A stretch of DNA of 64,000 bases from positions 2,159,501-2,223,500 of the forward strand of contig NC_087387.1 of the NCBI RefSeq assembly GCF_963675165.1. The letters are read 5' to 3'. The notes beneath the pieces are model-generated. The model worked only from the letters and a program-made list of their open reading frames with translations. It was not told the origin of the DNA and did no database searches. This DNA comes from Halichondria panicea. Lineage: Eukaryota > Porifera > Demospongiae > Suberitida > Halichondriidae. The position numbers were made by a program, and so were the translations under genes. Shown in pieces: positions 49,514 to 60,310 of the stretch (its first letter is position 1; every line of letters begins with the position of its first letter).

Positions 49514-51438
49514 CTATGGAAATAATGTCATTATGAGAGGTACATACTTTGTGACCTGTAGGGGGTTTGTTTATAATGATAAACTTTTTTAGAAAGCTTT
49601 TTATGCATGGTCTCACACTTATACATCATCCTGTACTGAGGTGGTGGTACATCGTAACTAGGGTAAATACGTAGACACTATACGCAGGTGCCTTGTGGGA
49701 AGCTCTGATTTAGTTTATGTTGAACTTAACGTGAAAAAATGAAGAAAATCTTACATGATAAGATTGAGACGCTTGCATTAATTTGCAAGCGCTTAGTTAA
49801 TAAGGTACTGGATGTAAGAACCGCCAAATAAGCTGTGTCAGCTTCAGGTTTCTAGTAGATCTACCGTCCTCGAGTAAACAATAATAAAACAGCACATAAT
49901 TATGCATGTTAAGCGTGTGTATTTACTAGTAATAATTTAGGTTTTGTGATTTTATTGTTGCGAATTGATCAACCCTCACAAAGTTCGCATAACTATGTTT
50001 GATGCTCGAAAAACATTCTAGTAATACGGTAAAATACCAGAACTTATCACGTGCTTTAATATCGAAATCCCACTCGTTAGATCGGTCTTCTCGTGGGCGT
50101 CTAGCCAAGCATACACAGCAGTTGCACACATGGGGCTAGCCTCGATTCCAGGCCGCTGAGGCTGGAGTCGAGGCTAACATGGGGCTAACAATCTGAATAC
50201 GATGTGGTATGTGCAGACTTTGTTTGGGATGCCTAGCATACATAGCAGTTGGGGCTAACAACAAATGTAAAATTATACAGCAATGACGATAATTATGGTA
50301 TGCACGGACTTCGTTCGGGATGTCAGGCTTGGCCGCATGTCATTCAACACGCCGGAAGAAACATTAACTCTATTGCATGACCTATAGCTAATTATGCTGC
50401 ACTAGTATGCTATTATGTATTACACCTATCCCTTGTGTTCAATCATAAATAAGGCGGTAACTATTTACCGCTCACGGTATTTTCGAACGAGTAATGGAGG
50501 AGGCGGTGACCCTTTACCGCAAGTGGTATTGCCATATTTAGTGGCGGCATAAGAGGGCGGCAAGCGGGTGACTCCTATCGGCCACCATACAGTTCAAATG
50601 ATGTAGTTGAGAAACTCTCGAGTCCTCCATGCTCAGTGCTTAAATCAGGATGGATCAACGATGCAGGAATACTCATTGATAGGAAATTCTCCAGACCCAT
50701 GCATGCATGTTTTCGACCTATGACGTTCTTGGGGCTAGTGCGAAACTAAGTTAATTGACATCGAAAATTGGTTTACTGACCTCTCTACTGTAGTGGTGTG
50801 GTCATTTGAACCTCGATCCTCGAAAATAACCTGTATGTAGTCTCATAAATCATACATATAACTTAAACCAACTGAAAAGGAACATTTTAAGCTTACAGAC
50901 ACTATAAACTAAACTTGGCTAAAAGTAGTCTGAAAGAGCACTGACCAAGGTCAAGTACTTCGCACCTCCTCTGGTCCATGCAGAGGAGGTTCAACATGAT
51001 CACGTGATCGATACAGTTTTTAACTTAGTTACACTCATTTTCCCATGCTTATCAGAATGAAATTATGCTACAAAACTTGGGGACAAAATACACTAGAAAG
51101 TTTCTGTTCCGTTTGCGTAGTACTCTGTGTTTGTTTTTGTTTTGATTCTGTTACACGTAAGCAAAACAATCATTTTAGTGCATGTGCACTTAAACTTGCA
51201 ATAGTGTGTTGACTTACACAAATTGCTAAATTGGATTCGTAGTAAGGCATTTGCATGCCCCTTTCTACTAGCCCCTCCCTTTCATTTTTCCTGGATCCGC
51301 CCCTGGTATCTATAATAATGGTAACGTGAGAAACAACCTTAGGAAAACGCATGTACAACCTACTCTAGTTGCACACTGTTCTATATATCATTTATTTACA
51401 ATTATACATGAATATTCGACAAGACATTCACAGGCAAT

Positions 51439-51535
<97 letters not shown>

Positions 51536-52117
51536 AATATCAGTATCTATGGTAACGTGAGAAAAAACCTTAGAAAAGTCACATGAATGACAACGCATGT
51601 ACAACCTCCTCTAGTTGCACACTGTTCTATTATTTATTTACAATTATACATGAATATTCATTTCATCTAAAGAAGAAAATAAAGCTTGTCGATACGAACG
51701 TACCAAGACGGATTTTCGGTCAGTATCCTTCTTTGTAGAGTATTCTCTTTGTAGTCGACACTACAATTGGTGTGTTGTTTGAACCTGAACCTCTATCATA
51801 ATTGATGTCTATTTTTTGCAATTCGCAAAATTTAGTTCTACGAAAAAAAACACTAAACGATCGATGTGCGTTCACCATTTATAGCAATTTTTAAATATTT
51901 TGTTGAATTGAACTGACACTGAAAGGGTTGTATACAGGAGGTTAAGATAAGGAATACATGTAATGGTATAAGAAATTATGAGCAATGACAAAGTTATACA
52001 TTGGAGCTAGGTATATAGGTCCAATCTCATAATTAAATGTGGGTCTAGTGATAAACTATAACCATAAATCTACACAAGATAATCACTAATATCCACTCCA
52101 ATTAACAGTCTTAACAG
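49514..52117. other. Intergenic between receptor copy 2 and the C2 gene
   Basis: No gene is supported. It contains a small hairpin of the CCTCGATTCCAGGCC type (50141-50180), a CAGTGGCGGATC-family end near 51285, and a long (CA)n tract (51440-51531). The sequence GGTAACGTGAGAAACAACCTTAG ... GTTGCACACTGTTCTAT occurs on both sides of the CA tract (51320-51400 and 51550-51640), so the tract sits between direct repeats. Confidence 0.5.
51440..51531. repeat. (CA)n microsatellite
   Basis: About 45 uninterrupted CA units, flanked by direct copies of a roughly 80-bp sequence. Its purity suggests high instability. Confidence 0.97.
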
Positions 52118-53116
52118 TCAGGGCCGCCACAGGAAATGATAGCGACAAACTTCTTGCGGAGAGACTAGCATTTTTTCCCAGTGCTTTCTCGCATCCTTCT
52201 GGGCTACATCTGGCCCAATGTATACTCTGCCAATTAAATCATCTAGCTTCATGTGATCGTAGTCATAAACTGTAAAGCACAATTTACAGTCATTAATAGA
52301 CAGATCTTGTAGGTCAAACTGGAAGGGTTCGTGGAAATCAGGGTTGAGGTCATTCGTCTTTTGACTTGATTTCCACTTCCTTAATATCTTCTTCTTGTAG
52401 AGAAGCTTGACTTTTACATATGGATCTGAAAGAGAATAATTATGAGTTAAATTTGTAACACTACAATGTTTATGTATACGCAGGAATATTAATTTAAATA
52501 GGCATCATTATTAGCCAACCTGATGTGCCCATTATGTCTTTTTTTGGTAAGTTCGTCAATTTCATCACCGTACCCTTCAAACTGTTGACGTAATCATCAT
52601 AAGCGAGGGACAGAAGAATGGTTCCGCTGCTGTCTGCCTGTGCAATTGAACAAAACCTGAATAACGCTCTACAATGCATGCTATGATTGCTGTATACTTA
52701 ACTGTACATACCTTCTTTTCTTTTTTATGGACTTCATTATCAAAATACATCGTACTTCCTGTGAAGTCCGCATCTTCAAGAGAAATGGTCACTCCGCCAA
52801 TCTTTGTGTCATGATCGTAGACATACAATTGCAGTATCATGTCGCCTGTATCACATGGATACACATTTTTGAATACAAATTTCTCGTCAAAAATCGGATT
52901 CAAACATTTCTCAACTATATTTGATTTAGCTTTGTCTTGATTTGGATACAGGATAATTTCCACATAGGGATCACTAGTACCACAACGATCCATTGCAGGA
53001 AGATTGCAGGCTGACAATAAATGCACAGTTAAAACTGAGTGAACCACATCATAATCCAGGAAAAATTTCAGTGTAGGATTGTCAGGAGGACTATCTACTT
53101 TCCAAGATGCTTGAGA
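52118..53116 (-). CDS. Tandem C2-domain protein, synaptotagmin-like (5' end missing)
   Basis: Three exons are supported: 52712-53116, 52520-52637 and 52118-52425 (stop at 52118-52120). C2A reads LTVHLLSACNLPAMDRCGTS and YVEIILYPNQDKAKSN, with a YVYDHDTKIGG calcium-loop region. C2B follows with GTVMKLTNLPKKDIMGTS, then DPYVKVKLLY and VYDYDHMKLDDLIG. It ends HWEKMLVSPQEVCRYHFL, resembling the WHxL-type C-terminus of synaptotagmins. Aspartates in the loops suggest calcium-dependent phospholipid binding and a role in membrane traffic. The donor after exon 2 is GTTGGC. The first exon starts after acceptor GCCAAACAG in phase 0. Exons encoding an N-terminal membrane segment were not found, so membership in synaptotagmins versus related double-C2 proteins is open. 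Confidence 0.8.
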
Positions 53117-54165
53117 CTGTTTGGCAGAGATAGAACAGTTTGAACATGAGTCAAAAATTAATATAAACACAGGTGAACATACTGCCAATCCTATATATAT
53201 ATGTTTTACTAATAAGTATAGTCTGCTAGTACTGCATGTAGCTCATTGCCGTAAACTTTGGCGCCTACCATCGAGGTATCAGCATCCGCTGTGCTTTCAT
53301 TTTTAAAGCACTGAACAAAATTAGAATTTGTTTAAGAAGTGTTGTTCTTTTTGTTTCAAATAGCCGAAAGAGGTTGGTACTACTGTAAGATATGCTGAGC
53401 GACACCCAGAAAAATGTTTCGACTTTACTCAATCGTCTTATCCACCCATGTTCATGCCGCAACCACCAACAAGAAAAACACACATGAGATCTCTTACTGA
53501 TGTAGTGAGCGCAGAGAAAGGCCACATCACTAGCTGGACAGATATGTTTATTTAACCCTTACTTTGTTAATTTGTATGTGTCTCATTTTATTATCCATGA
53601 AAGTTTCAATGATTTTAAAAATTGCACTATTTCAACAAAATGACTGCATGCACTTTGCTTGAAAGTGAGTAAGTAAGTAAGTTTCTTGCCAAGCATTTTC
53701 TCCAAGTATATAGCCATTTTCAGGACATTCTGCACATGCAGGGGGTTTCCAAACGACTACAGCCTGGATTAGAAAGCGTTTCTATATATAGATTTGCAAT
53801 CGCTTTCACGAGGCAGATGACCGCTCGGGCTCAACTTCTCTAACCTAAACAATTCAACCATCTTTAAATGACTGCAGCAGTAACGTCACAACACCTTGTG
53901 GCCACTTATGAGATGGGCATGTCTGAGACACACCGTATTGTAATACATCTAGTGGAGACAGTATAGTAACAAGTCAAAAGCTTTATATATACCAGGAGCT
54001 CATGTGCTGACTATACTACCTTCTTTTATTCAAAATTAATATCTCCATTTTCATGCAGGTATGCTGTATTTATCAGTATGGTAGTGCATGGGCTCATGTA
54101 AAGTGTATCTAGAAAATGAAAGCACTAAATAATGCAGTGATGTCTTGTAATGATGTTATGAATCA
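53117..54165. other. Upstream of the C2 gene, repeats only
   Basis: A short block at 53120-53215 resembles 30360-30470. A family A head lies at 53262-53302 (minus). The second copy of the 29930-30225 repeat lies inverted at 53645-53940. Missing 5' exons of the C2 gene may lie here or further right, but none is recognisable. Confidence 0.45.
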
Positions 54166-54462
54166 CTGTAATGGACGTAATCACTGTTTACCGTAATGTA
54201 TGTAATCACCATAATGAGTGTAATCACCGTAATGGCTGTAATCACCGTAATAAGTGTACTCACCATAATGAGTGTAATCACCGTAATGGCTGTAATCACC
54301 GTAATAAGTGTACTCACCGTAATGAGTGTAATCACAGTAATCACCGTAATGGGTGTAATGGGTGTAATCACAGTAATGAATGGAATCACCGTAATCACCG
54401 TAATTTATGTACTCACCGTAATGGGTGTAATCACCGTAATGGTGTAATCACCGTAATGAGTT
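54166..54462. repeat. 18-bp minisatellite, GTAATCACCGTAATGAGT
   Basis: About 16 imperfect copies of an 18-base unit made of two related nonamers (TAATCACCG and TAATGAGTG types). Frames open through it in several phases because the unit is a multiple of three, so translated Ile/Thr/Val or Cys/Asn/His repeats are artefacts. Confidence 0.95.
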
Positions 54463-54479
54463 TTTATACACACATTATA

Positions 54480-55185
54480 TCATGATGAACATTTTTGCAT
54501 TACTGCATGCAGGATACAGAGAACCTAGAAAGAGGGGTAATGATCGACTGTTAAAAAGGATTGATGCCAAAAGTCCAAGTCTAAAGAATGGCTGCTTGCA
54601 GCTCTCTTCTCAGCTACTGATAGCTAGTGTTCTAGTGCAGAGCAACACTGTATGGACAAGTTTTCTACACACTCTTCTGAAAAGGCTGCAATGGCATTCC
54701 AAGTAAGCAAAAATAGGCATAACTCGAGAACGAACACATATACACACACACATAAACGCATTACTGCAGTGGCAGATCCAGAGGGGGTTCTTTGGGTTCA
54801 ATTGAACCCCCCTTTGAGAAAGAAGTGAGTGGGAGGCTCAAGCAACTAGTTAGCAAGTTGTTCCTTTCTTACTAGCTTTCACATGCACTTCTCACTTACC
54901 TTTAGTCCTTGTTAGTCCTGCGAAGCTTTGTCTGTGCAGTTTCAGTGACTATGAAGGCTAAAAACTCTCCAGCGTATAGTGCATGCAGACTGCTTATGAA
55001 AAGTGATGACCTTTTGTTTAGGAAAAAATTCGGTGTGTTAATACGCATGCCCACTGTTTCGAAGAAGTGCATGACAACCTTTTTTTTAGGTAACCCACTC
55101 AGAGCCCTGGAACCACCCTTTCAAGAATCCTGGATCCGTCACTGTACTGTATATACCTAGCTTGCGCATGCGCACCGAGACATAA
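54480..55185 (+). mobile_element. Family A repeat split by a CAGTGGC element
   Basis: The family A body (54480-54766) is interrupted at TACTG by the CAGTGGC element and resumes at 55145 with TACTGTATATACC, ending GCGCACCGAGACATAA. TACTG on both sides looks like a 5-bp target duplication. Confidence 0.65.
54767..55144. mobile_element. CAGTGGCGGATC element, copy 2
   Basis: A 378-bp element, inverted relative to the copy at 29525-29903, with the shared internal block GGGTTCAATTGAACCCCCCT. No coding frame. It is younger than the family A copy it splits. Confidence 0.7.
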
Positions 55186-55436
55186 TAACATGCTCTCAGT
55201 ACATGTACATGGCCACTACAAAGAAAACTAAGAAGGCTCACAACTAAAGACTCCAGAGAGAAAGTTGAGATAAACTAGCTATGAAGCTTCCCTGCTGGCC
55301 ACAGTAATTTTATTTGTTCATAATCACTTAATGACATCCTTTAATCCGGAAATTTCATGTATTCGGAATAGTGAGGCTCTACTGTACAGCCTCCACAACA
55401 ACAAGTTACTAGTTAAAATTTAATGTGGAAGATTTT

Positions 55437-55480
55437 TATGCCTCGGTGCGTGTGTTTGTGTTTGTGTGTGTGTGTGTGTG

Positions 55481-55532
<52 letters not shown>

Positions 55533-56052
55533 CTGCTACAGCTGCTCAAGGATCAATGAAGTGCAAATAAGAGTTTCTATAGGCTTCTAGTCATGACATT
55601 GTTTTCTTGGATTTATTTCGTGGATTTGCAAAATAATGCTTCGTTCTCGAGTTTTGCCTATAGTTTTGCTTACTTGGAATGCCATTGCAGCCTTTTCAGA
55701 AGAGTGCGTAGCAAAACTTGTTCACCGAGTGTTGCTACTCTACTTAGTAGTTAGCTTTGCACTAACTATATATATATTGGTAGCTGCAAGAGTGAGAAGA
55801 GAGCTGCAAGGCTCTTCTGATGCAGCCATTAATTTTAGACTTGAACTTTGGCATCCATTGTTTTTAACAACAATCATGGTCATTCATTTCCCACTCTTGA
55901 GTTTCCCTGTGATTCTGGATTCTGCCTGCTTGCAGCCAAATAAAATGTTCATCATGATAATTATAATGTGTGTATAAAACTATTAGTAGCTTTATGCTAT
56001 GTAGCTTTGGCATCTCCACCGAGGCATCAGCACCCGCGGTGCTTTCATTTGT
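55437..56052 (-). mobile_element. Family A repeat, complete copy
   Basis: It begins TTATGCCTCGGTGCG, has an 80-bp GT tract (55445-55530), and ends GCACCCGCGGTGCTTTCATT. It faces the 54480-55185 copy, forming an inverted pair. Confidence 0.75.
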
Positions 56053-57502
56053 AAAAGCTTTGTCGTCGAATGAAAGTGAGCAAACAATTTTTGCATTGGT
56101 TGCATAATTATAACTATAGCAAGATCTGGAAGAGAATGGGATGCTCTGACACGGAACAGCTATAGGTAATCAAATATACATTCTGTACTAGACTCAGGCT
56201 GGATGGGGGTGTTCGAGCACCTACCCTGCATGGCTACGGCCATGAAACGGATCACGTGCACCCATATCCAGGAATTTCGAAAAGAGGGGGGAATTTAAGA
56301 AACATTTTTACTAAAAAGAAGTCAACTGTTTTTTAAAACCCAATCAGTGTAAGCTTTTCTGGTCATGGGTTTATTGAACTACTTATCTACAATAGTTGTG
56401 ACATACATAGTAGCATGAGATAGCAAAAATCCATGTGGTCATCTTGCTCTTCAGGATACTATTATGCTTGTAGGTATATTCTGTGACGTGTGCTGCTCTA
56501 AGCCACACCCACTTCGTGGCAAAGAATGAGCTAGAATAAATACACAGATCTTATTCGAGCTAATACATCTACAGTGACTACTGATCTTCTAGCAAGAAAG
56601 GGGGGGGCACATGCCCCTTGCATGTGCCCTGCACTGGATCCGCCACTGCATGCAGTATTAGCATGAAAATATAAATCGGTGTTACGCCTCAACAAAGCCG
56701 GAAGTTCTTAGAAACCCTCTACACCGCTAATTCTAGTGTTATATTGTATTTTAACAGGATCACTGGATTTGTCAAAGAATATTGCCCAGGGGGAGAGTCC
56801 TTTTTGCACCTCCAAATTGACAAAGCCCCCCCTTGTCCCGGGAGGGAGGTAGTGGGGCTTTGCATTGATAGGTGCATAAAGCATTCTTGGCAGTAATGGC
56901 AGTATGACGAGTGGTGCAGGCTGCGCTGTGCTAATGCCTCTCGCCATTGTTTTGCTTTCGCTCGAGAGGTGAAGAGGTATAATATAATGTTACGTTATTA
57001 TTGTTGATTGCAATTGTTAATAGTTACCAGTACGTGGCGGATCCAGGGGGAGATCCCAGGGTGCCACGGATCCCCCCTTTCAGTATAGCTATATTATGGC
57101 TTTATTGCAGCTACCATTTAGCTATTTATCAGATCGAGTTTGTTTGTAATTTGATTTAATGATTGTACCTGTTGTTTTGATGTATCAACTGCCAAAAGAG
57201 TATTCAAAGTCAATGGTTAGCCTAGGCTAGCTAGTTGACTGTTCGTAGCAGCTACGCAAGTCTATTATGGGACTTTCCCTGGATGAGACTGGGATTTTCC
57301 CTAGTGTTACTGCACAACGTGTGACCGGAAGTGGGCGTAACCCAAAAAATTTTTGCTCCGTGCGCGACTGTAACTCACACTACGCGCTCATTAGTTTGGA
57401 ACCTCCCTTTCATTTTTCCTGGATCCACCACTGGTCACAGCTGTTATTTTTCGTCGCATTGCAACCGTTGAGCACTGGAATACACAGACAGACAGACAGA
57501 CA

Positions 57503-57562
<60 letters not shown>

Positions 57563-58270
57563 GTCAGCTTTACCGTATCCCTCGTGCGGCTACGCCTCGA
57601 TAACTTTTGTTCGCTACAAGGTTTTAAAACCTAAATCTGCCAATATATAATTACAGTGGAACCTTCCATAACGAACCCTTCCACATGGCACGGATTGAAA
57701 TCACTATCTAAGTACACATGCAGAAACAACCTCCTACAAGCGGACCTTCGGAAGGGGGACAAGCTTTGTGCTCCCAACTGACCAACTCTGTGCAAAACTT
57801 CCTCTTACGAGTGGTACAAGCTGCGCTGTGCTAATGCCTCTCGCCGTTGTTTTGCTTTCGCTCAAAACCATTAGAAGAGGTGAAGGTATAATTATATGTT
57901 ATTATTGTTAATTGCAATTGTTGACAGAATTGAATTTCAGACACAGTCATCATAGGAGAAGAGCTGAATGGCAGAAGCCTATCTGATGGCTTGATGAATA
58001 ATCTTCAACGATACTGGCATGTTATTTAAATGGCCTGTAGCCAAACAGTGGGAGAAACCTTTGTCAAAGGCACAGAGTATATTAAAGCACAGACAGTACT
58101 ACAGTATATATCTAAACAAGCAGAGAAAAGACTTGTGTACATGTATCTATTGTTACCAGACTTGTGTACATGCATCTATTGCTATATGGTATATCATTGT
58201 GGCTAAATGGTATACCAGGACCTCAAGAAAAAGAAATATTGCCACTGGATTATGGATTCTAACATGTGGG
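56053..58270. other. Intergenic, transposon remnants
   Basis: No supported gene. The block CTGCGCTGTGCTAATGCCTC occurs at 56920 and 57820 (also at 730 and 5630), marking a separate dispersed repeat that continues through AGGAGA(A/G)GAGCTGAATGG (57955-57970; 6041-6058). CAGTGGCGGATC-family ends lie at 56628, 57036 and 57407, and a GACA/CA microsatellite at 57487-57560 sits in a partial family B copy. Confidence 0.5.
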
Positions 58271-59428
58271 GATGAGCGCGCATGCGCATTACATCCACAG
58301 GAATAATTATTAAAGGATGTGTCTGCAAAGAGATCAAGTTCACAAATGGCTACAGCTAGCTGCTTAACAGTCTTGTAGCTAACAAAAAGCTAACGCTTTA
58401 GTGCAAAGGAATAGAAAGTTTGTGCGAACGGATGATGCTATAAAAGATTCTGAAGAGACTGCAACAGCCTTCAATGCATGTGAGTCAAACTAGCCATAAC
58501 TCGAGAAAGAAGTTTTAGTTTGCTAATCCACGAATCAAAATCCAAGAGAACGTGGCTAGAAGCCTATAGAAGCTGTTATAGTTTTCGTCGCATTGCAACC
58601 ATTGAGCAGTACGCTACAGCTGGAACAGACACACACACACACACACAGTCACCTTTACCATATCCCTCGTGCACCTCGAGGCACAATTACGGACAAACAG
58701 GAAACCATACCCATATTTTATGCCCAATATGGTAGAGGTCGTTAGTAATGTTATGCCTCGAGGCGTAGTCGCACAAGGGATACGGTAAAGTTGACTGTGT
58801 GTGTGTGTGTGTGTGTGTCTGTCTGTCTGTGTGTGTGTCTGTTCCAGCTGTAACATTACTGTTCAACGGTTGCAATGCGAAGAAAATTAAAAGCTTCTAT
58901 AGGCTTCTAGCCATGTTCTCTTGGATTTCAACTCGTGGATTAGTAAATTAAAGCTTCTTTCTCGAGTTATGGCTCACATTGAATTGCAGTCTCTTTGGAA
59001 TCTTTCATAGCATCATCTATACAAACTTTCTATTCAACATAATTATGAGTTAGCCTTGCACTAAAGTGCTAGCTTTTTTGTTAGCTGCAAGAGTCAGAAA
59101 AGATCTGTTAAAGCAGCTAGCTTGCTATATGTATACCGTATAGCGGGTAATTTTCGGGGGACAAAATATTCGTGGTTCAGCAATATTGAGACATTTCGTG
59201 GGTAATATTTTCGTGGTTGTTGCTTGGATTGTAGGTAAAGGTAGGCCGGCAAGGTCGTTTCATTTGTGGGTAAAATATTCGTGGTCAAACCTCCAACCAC
59301 AAAAACCACGAATATTTTGTCCCCCGAAAATTACCCGCTATACGGTAGTAGCCATTTGTGAACTTGATCTCTTTGCAGACACACCCCTTTAATAATTAGG
59401 ATGTAATTAATGCGCATGCGCGCTCATC
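58271..59428. mobile_element. Long palindromic element built from family B arms
   Basis: The left arm (58271-58688) and right arm (about 58750-59428) are inverted copies of each other. Outer ends are GATGAGCGCGCATGCGCATT and its complement; inner ends carry CCTCGAGGC. The right arm is longer because a 210-bp TIR element sits within it. No coding capacity. Arms of about 420 bp around a loop of about 60 bp make this a foldback structure. Confidence 0.8.
59136..59345. mobile_element. MITE nested in the palindrome
   Basis: Near-perfect inverted termini of about 40 bp begin CCGTATAGCGGGTAATTTTC on both ends when read inward, with TA outside each end. It splits the family B right arm, so it inserted after the palindrome formed. 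Termini are better preserved than in copies at 2067 and 7559, suggesting a younger insertion. Confidence 0.85.
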
Positions 59429-59451
59429 CAGTGGCAGAATCATCTTACTGT

Positions 59452-59796
59452 ATATCTTCTAATTTATCGGACACTTCTAATTACCCGGACACTTTTCTGG
59501 GCAATTTTCATACAGCGGACACTCTGGTACTTTAATTTTACGGACAATAAAATTGGAGATAAATATTCTAGCTTTATAGCCAGCAAGATAGATAGCTTTG
59601 AGGATTAGCTAGTTTTAGATAGCTATAGTGCAACTATTCAGTCGCACACTGTTCTATTAAACTTAGCTAGCTCGCATACAGCTGTATGCTTGCTCTAATT
59701 ATTCCGGACACTTTACGTGCTCTATAAAGATCTGTTCCAATTATACCCAGACAATTTTTAAAATAATTATTTTTTGCTGTCCGATAAATATACGGT
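59452..59796. mobile_element. MITE-like repeat, copy 2
   Basis: Second copy of the 35934-36265 repeat. Here the ends ACTGTATATCTTCTAATTTA and the complement of CCGATAAATATACGGT look like inverted termini. Confidence 0.6.
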
Positions 59797-59842
59797 ACTT
59801 ATTTTTCTTGAGGTCCTGGTATACCAGTAAGCAACAATGATA

Positions 59843-60280
59843 CCATAGGTGAAAGCACCGCGAGTGCTGATGCCTCAGTGGAGGTGCCAAAGCTACATAA
59901 CATAAAGCTACTACTGAATAGTGTTTATACAGACATTATAATTGTCATGATTTGATAACATTTTTTTGCATATTATTTTTGCTGTATGCAGGGAAAGTTG
60001 GGGTGTCGCCCGGTTTCTGTGAAACGAAACTCAAGGAGTGGGTAATAATCGACCATGATTGTTGTTAGTCGTTAAACGATCGATACCAAAAGTTCAAGCT
60101 TAAAAGTAATGGTTGCATGCAGCATCAGTATAGTAGAGCCTTGCAACTTTCTTCTCACTGTTGCAGCTACCAATAGCTAGCGTTTTAGTGCAGAGCTAAC
60201 TAGTAGCATGCAACACTCCATGGATAAGTTTTGCTATACGCACTTTGCTGAAAAGGTTACAATGGCATTCTATAGCTAGA
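59843..60280 (+). mobile_element. Family A repeat, left two-thirds
   Basis: It starts GAAAGCACCGCGAGTGCTGA and stops within the GGCATTC block. The CA-rich right end is missing. Confidence 0.65.
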
Positions 60281-60310
60281 TACAGTTGTGGCAGGAATCT
60301 CATTCACACA

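Noticed and set aside
49926-50129. Candidate signal-peptide exon for receptor copy 2
   Set aside because: The peptide MCNCCVCLARRPRED lacks a hydrophobic core and has no phase-1 donor like the copy 1 exon.
53265-53525. Minus-strand 86-codon frame upstream of the C2 gene as its missing first exon
   Set aside because: It begins in undistinguished sequence, runs into a family A repeat head and has no donor leading to 53116.
54156-54485. Overlapping frames of 80-104 codons
   Set aside because: The 18-bp repeat is a multiple of three, which keeps several frames open by chance.
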